Assembly: GCA_044370695.1 (NCBI GenBank)
Contig: JBILVB010000131.1
Coordinates: 1-10,439 of the forward strand
DNA: 10,439 bases
Origin: JBEIFW01 sp044370695
Lineage (GTDB): Bacteria > Actinomycetota > Acidimicrobiia > Acidimicrobiales > Ilumatobacteraceae
Reading direction: 5' to 3'
In this document: in pieces, positions 7,520-10,439 of the stretch
How the letters are laid out: every line of letters starts with the position of its first letter
How positions within the stretch are numbered: the stretch's first letter is position 1
Notes under the pieces: model-generated
Seen by the model: the letters and a program-made list of their open reading frames with translations, nothing else
Databases searched by the model: none
Told to the model about the DNA's origin: nothing
Program-made: the position numbers and the translations under genes

Positions 7520-7525
7520 TAGGTT
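7520..7525 (+). promoter_or_regulatory. Candidate -10 element (TAGGTT) of the pyr operon
   Basis: TAGGTT fits TAnnnT and would put the transcription start near 7532-7534, just before the predicted PyrR hairpin (7535-7565). That leaves a leader of about 46 bases to pyrR, short but enough for the whole hairpin and the ribosome site. No clear -35 hexamer is visible in the GC-rich repeats upstream. The fit between the predicted start and the first base of the hairpin is the main support. Confidence 0.45.
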
Positions 7526-7534
7526 GCGCTACGA

Positions 7535-7565
7535 CCGTGAAGCGGGTCCCGTGAGGCCCGCACGG
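7535..7565 (+). promoter_or_regulatory. PyrR-binding RNA hairpin in the pyr operon leader
   Basis: The leader folds into lower stem 7535-7538 with 7562-7565 (CCGU/ACGG), a 5'-side purine bulge GAA (7539-7541), an upper stem 7542-7546 with 7557-7561 (GCGGG/CCCGC), U7547-G7556 and C7548-G7555, and a hexaloop CCGUGA (7549-7554). The core UCCCGUGAGGC agrees with the known PyrR binding-loop core UCCAGAGAGGC of Bacillus at every position except the two variable ones, and bulge placement is as described for that RNA. The site is followed at once by the ribosome binding site of pyrR, whose product is the expected ligand. There is no terminator/antiterminator pair between hairpin and gene, so control is most simply translational: PyrR with bound UMP stabilises the hairpin and hides the ribosome site, as reported for Mycobacterium smegmatis. 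The fold was drawn by hand. Confidence 0.82.
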
Positions 7566-7569
7566 AAGC

Positions 7570-7575
7570 GAGGTG
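7570..7575 (+). promoter_or_regulatory. Ribosome binding site of pyrR (GAGGTG), abutting the PyrR hairpin
   Basis: GAGGTG is complementary to the 3' end of 16S rRNA and its AGG core lies 5 bases before ATG 7579. It begins 4 bases after the last paired base of the hairpin. The in-frame GTG at 7573 lies inside this site, so ATG 7579 is the better start. Confidence 0.65.
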
Positions 7576-7578
7576 CAC

Positions 7579-8129
<551 letters not shown>

Positions 8130-8133
<4 letters not shown>

Positions 8134-9086
8134 GGCGCCACCTGCGTTCGATCGAGGAACTCGGCGTCGACGGGATCCGGGCCCTGCTCGATCTCGCCGG
8201 GCACATGGCCGAGGTGAACCGACGGCCGATCCCGAAGGTGCCGGCGCTGCGGGGCAAGACCGTCGTGTCGCTGTTCTTCGAGGATTCGACGCGGACCCGG
8301 TTGAGCTTCGAGACCGCCGCCAAGCGGCTGTCGGCCGACGTGATGACGTTCTCCGCGTCGAGCTCGAGCGCCAACAAGGGCGAGTCGCTGCGCGACACCG
8401 TCGAGACGCTCGACGCCATGGGGATCGACGCGATCGTGGTGCGCCACAAGTCGTCCGGGGTGCCGTGGCAGATCGCCCGCTGGACCGACGCAAGCATCGT
8501 CAACGCCGGCGACGGCTGGCACGCCCACCCAACGCAGGCGCTGCTGGACTGCTACACGATCCGCGACCGGTTGCCCGGGCGCCGCTTCGACGACCTTCAC
8601 GTCGCCATCGTCGGCGACGTCAAGCACAGCCGGGTGGCCCGGTCCGACGTTGCGGCGTTGCGCGCCCTCGGGGCGCGCGTCACCCTCGTGGCCCCGCCGA
8701 CGCTGCTGCCCCCGAGCCTGGACGGCTGGGGTGTCGAGGTGTCCCACGACCTCGATGCCGTCGTCGGTGCCCGGGGCGCCGACGCCGTCGACGTCGCCTA
8801 CGTGTTGCGGATGCAGCTCGAACGTCAGGAGCAGGCGCTGGTGCCGACGCTGCGGGAGTACACGTCCTGCTTCGGCCTGACGCCCGAGCGGGCGGGCCGT
8901 CTGCCCGATCATGCGCTCGTGATGCACCCGGGCCCGATGAACCGGGGCGTCGAGATCGCCCCGGAAGTCGCCGACTCGCCCCGCTCGGTGGTGACGGCGC
9001 AGGTCGCCAACGGCGTCGCCGTTCGGATGGCCGTCCTGTACTGGCTCCTCGGTTCGGGAGCCGATCTCGCCAAGGAGGCGGAGTGA
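8130..9086 (+). CDS. pyrB: Aspartate carbamoyltransferase catalytic chain
   Basis: 318 residues, normal for the catalytic subunit. It catalyses carbamoyl phosphate + L-aspartate to N-carbamoyl-L-aspartate + phosphate, the first committed step of pyrimidine synthesis, in the cytoplasm. The start GTG 8130 overlaps the pyrR stop (GTGA). The carbamoyl-phosphate site FFEDSTRTRLSFE is at 49-61 (Ser53-Thr54-Arg55-Thr56-Arg57), the mobile 80s loop SSSSANKGES at 77-86 carries Lys83, and HPTQALLD at 133-140, VGDVKHSRVARS at 161-172, RMQLERQE at 227-234 and HPGPMNRGVEI at 266-276 are all intact. No regulatory chain gene (pyrI) lies beside it, consistent with the short unregulated or DHOase-associated class found in Gram-positive bacteria. 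It is directly coupled to pyrC, encoding the next enzyme, which may form a complex with it. Identification is secure. Confidence 0.97.
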
Positions 9087-10375
9087 TGTCGACGACGTTG
9101 GTACTCAAGGGCGGCGACGTCGTCGATCAGGCCGGCCGGCGTCGGGCCGACGTGGTGGTCGTCGACGGGGTGATCGCTGCGGTCGGACCGGACCTCGGCC
9201 CGCCCACCGGGGCACGGGTGCTCGACGCGGCCGGCTGTCTCGTCAGCCCGGGCTTCGTCGATCTGCACACGCACCTACGTGAGCCGGGCAAGGAGGAGGC
9301 CGAGACGGTCGAGACCGGGAGCCGGGCCGCGGCGCTCGGCGGGTTCACGGCGGTGCTGGCCATGCCCAACACCACCCCGGCGATCGACTCCGCGGCCATG
9401 GTGCGCGACGTCCTCGAGCTCGGTCGGCGGGCGTCGCTGTGCGACGTGTACGTGTCGGGCGCCATCACCGTCGGACGCGGGGGCGAGCGGCTGGCGCCGC
9501 TCGCGGAGATGGCGGCGCTCGGGGTGCGGTTATTCACCGACGACGGCAACGGGGTGCAGGACACCCGGTTGATGCGTCGGGCGCTCGAGTACGCGAGCGG
9601 GCTCGGCGTCACCCTCGCCCAGCACTGCGAGGACGACGCGCTGTGCGCCGGCGGCGTGATGCACGAAGGGGAGTGGTCGAGCCGGCTCGGCCTGCCCGGT
9701 CAGCCGTCCGAGGCCGAGGAGCTGATGGTGTTGCGGGACATCGCCCTCGCCCGGCTCACCGGCGCCCGCGTGCACTTCCAGCACCTGTCGACCCGTCGGT
9801 CGGTGGCGCTCGTGCGTGAGGCCCGTGCCGCCGGGCTGCCGGTGTCGTGCGAGGCGACCCCCCACCACTTCACGCTGACCCACGCCGAGTGCGCGTCGTA
9901 CGACCCGGTGTTCAAGGTGAACCCGCCCTTGCGCACCGATGCCGACGTCGCGGCCGTGAAGGTCGGACTCGGTGACGGCACGATCGACGCCATCGCGACC
10001 GACCATGCGCCGCATGCGCCGCACACCAAGGAACTGCCCTTCGACCAGGCGCCGCCGGGGATGCTCGGGCTCGAGACCGCCCTCGCGCTCGCGCTGACGG
10101 AGTTGGCCCTGCCGATCGAGGAGGTGCTCGCCCTGATGAGCTGGCGCCCGGCGGCGGTCGGCGGCATGGCCGAGCGCCACGGCGGGCCGGTGACGCCGGG
10201 TCGAGCCGCCAATCTCGCCGTGGTCGATCCGGCGCACGAGTGGGTCGTCGACGCGAACGCGTTGGCGTCCAAGGCCCGCAACACCCCGTATGCCGGACGG
10301 CGGCTGCGGGGGAAGGTCCGCCACACGGTGTTCGGCGGTGTCGCCGTGGTCGTGGACGGCGAGCCGCAACGGTGA
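9086..10375 (+). CDS. pyrC: Dihydroorotase (class I, zinc amidohydrolase)
   Basis: 429 residues, typical for the long Gram-positive/Aquifex-type enzyme. It reversibly cyclises N-carbamoyl-L-aspartate to L-dihydroorotate. ATG 9086 shares its A with the pyrB stop (TGATG), and a strong AAGGAGG lies at 9072-9078, 7 bases before the start, inside pyrB. The amidohydrolase metal ligands are all in place: His61 and His63 in DLHTHLREPG, Asp153 in FTDDGNGVQD, His180 in AQHCEDD, His233 in FQHLS, and the catalytic Asp306 in ATDHAPH. Substrate-binding elements MPNTTP (93-98) and KVNPPLR (277-283) are present, as is the C-terminal GMLGLETALAL helix. Asp153 in place of a carboxylated lysine is the class I arrangement. 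Class I enzymes often need or form a complex with aspartate carbamoyltransferase, fitting the tight gene coupling. Downstream composition changes abruptly at an operator, so transcription may restart there. Confidence 0.97.
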   Translation: MSTTLVLKGGDVVDQAGRRRADVVVVDGVIAAVGPDLGPPTGARVLDAAGCLVSPGFVDLHTHLREPGKEEAETVETGSRAAALGGFTAVLAMPNTTPAIDSAAMVRDVLELGRRASLCDVYVSGAITVGRGGERLAPLAEMAALGVRLFTDDGNGVQDTRLMRRALEYASGLGVTLAQHCEDDALCAGGVMHEGEWSSRLGLPGQPSEAEELMVLRDIALARLTGARVHFQHLSTRRSVALVREARAAGLPVSCEATPHHFTLTHAECASYDPVFKVNPPLRTDADVAAVKVGLGDGTIDAIATDHAPHAPHTKELPFDQAPPGMLGLETALALALTELALPIEEVLALMSWRPAAVGGMAERHGGPVTPGRAANLAVVDPAHEWVVDANALASKARNTPYAGRRLRGKVRHTVFGGVAVVVDGEPQR

Positions 10376-10381
10376 GCTTCA

Positions 10382-10395
10382 TGAATGACTATGCA
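10382..10395 (+). promoter_or_regulatory. ARG box 1 (predicted ArgR operator half of a pair)
   Basis: TGAAT-GACT-ATGCA is an imperfect palindrome matching the ArgR/AhrC half-site form (TGAAT or TGCAT facing ATTCA or ATGCA over 4 bases). It starts 7 bases after the pyrC stop codon, covers the probable -35 region of the next gene, and is conspicuously AT-rich for this genome. ArgR hexamers bind paired boxes when arginine is abundant. Confidence 0.62.
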
Positions 10396-10412
10396 GAGGT
10401 GAGCATTATCAT
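10385..10412 (+). promoter_or_regulatory. Candidate promoter for the gene after pyrC
   Basis: A -35-like ATGACT (10385-10390, four of six matches to TTGACA) and a -10-like TATCAT (10407-10412) are separated by 16 bases. Transcription would begin about 10419-10420. Both elements sit inside the two predicted ARG boxes, the usual geometry for repression by occlusion. If real, the downstream gene can be expressed independently of the PyrR-controlled transcript. Confidence 0.5.
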
Positions 10413-10415
10413 GCA
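10402..10415 (+). promoter_or_regulatory. ARG box 2 (predicted ArgR operator half of a pair)
   Basis: AGCAT-TATC-ATGCA is a palindrome with one mismatch to TGCAT-N4-ATGCA. Its centre is exactly 20 bp from that of box 1, so both lie on the same face of the helix two turns apart, as in known paired ARG boxes. It overlaps the -10-like TATCAT. Confidence 0.62.
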
Positions 10416-10427
10416 AGGATGGTCGTC

Positions 10428-10439
10428 ATGAGCGCCACC
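10428..10439 (+). CDS. Start of a further gene, cut off by the window edge; probably carA by context
   Basis: Only the first codons are visible (ATG AGC GCC ACC, M-S-A-T). AAGGA at 10415-10419 is 8 bases before this ATG and could serve as ribosome site. An in-frame ATG at 10419 (M-V-V-M-S-A-T) lies 6 bases after the TATCAT box and would be the start of a leaderless message, so either is possible. Position after pyrR-pyrB-pyrC plus an ArgR-type operator points to carA, the glutamine-amidotransferase chain of carbamoyl-phosphate synthase. Nothing in the visible residues proves this. A small membrane protein, as lies between pyrC and carA in mycobacteria, is the main alternative. Confidence 0.45.

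Noticed and set aside
7537..7554. Five-codon leader ORF (GTG AAG CGG GTC CCG TGA) in the pyr leader
   Set aside because: It lies entirely within the predicted PyrR hairpin, has no ribosome site, and carries no pyrimidine-sensing codon run. Chance is the simplest explanation.
6855..7572. Plus-strand open frame running from within the SWIM gene into pyrB frame
   Set aside because: The upstream part is an Arg-rich shadow. The real pyrB begins at GTG 8130 overlapping the pyrR stop, at the normal length for the enzyme.

Overview
The window is a high-GC, densely coded stretch of bacterial chromosome, most consistent with a member of the Actinomycetota. The supporting signs are strong G/C bias at third codon positions, GTG starts, several 1-4 base gene overlaps, TAnnnT-type -10 elements placed so close to ATG that transcripts would be leaderless, and a pyrR-pyrB-pyrC order as in mycobacteria. 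An Acidimicrobiia-like lineage is possible, but the class cannot be proved from this sequence alone. I see no insertion sequence, tRNA, rRNA, CRISPR array or prophage signature.

Left part, minus strand (1-3649): three genes read leftward. In transcription order they are a small SRPBCC-fold protein (3649-3179), a four-helix membrane protein of unknown function with a long non-cytoplasmic loop (3139-2273), and a large tandem-domain class III (CaiB/BaiF-type) CoA-transferase (2226 to beyond base 1, 742 residues visible). The CoA-transferase carries two complete-looking copies of the fold in one chain. The usual acidic catalytic position appears to be Gln in the first copy and Glu in the second.

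Middle, plus strand (3746-7473): a 973-residue SNF2-family ATPase with an N-terminal SNF2-associated region and all the main helicase motifs overlaps by 4 bases a SWIM zinc-finger protein. This is a recurrent bacterial pair, presumably acting as one nucleic-acid-associated machine. Its start lies 96 bases from the divergent SRPBCC gene.

Right part, plus strand (7484-10439): the start of a pyrimidine biosynthesis operon. After a GC-rich inverted-repeat region and a predicted promoter comes a leader hairpin. It reproduces the PyrR binding-loop design: purine bulge on the 5' side, a GUC/GGC-closed hexaloop of CNGNGA type, and the Shine-Dalgarno sequence directly behind it. Then follow pyrR, pyrB (aspartate carbamoyltransferase) and pyrC (dihydroorotase), overlapping by 4 bases and 1 base, so they are probably translationally coupled. 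PyrR would sense UMP/UTP and repress translation of its own operon through the hairpin.

Immediately after pyrC the base composition becomes AT-richer. There are two ArgR-type palindromes 20 bp apart, overlapping a probable -35/-10 pair in front of a new start codon at the right edge. This arginine-responsive operator inside a pyr cluster predicts that the cut-off gene is carA (carbamoyl-phosphate synthase small chain), whose product feeds both arginine and pyrimidine synthesis. Only a few codons of it are visible, so its identity is inferred.

No gross novelty such as a defence island or new mobile element is apparent. The most rewarding signals are the two regulatory sites (PyrR hairpin and twin ARG boxes), the shared leaderless promoter motif, and the asymmetric double CoA-transferase.
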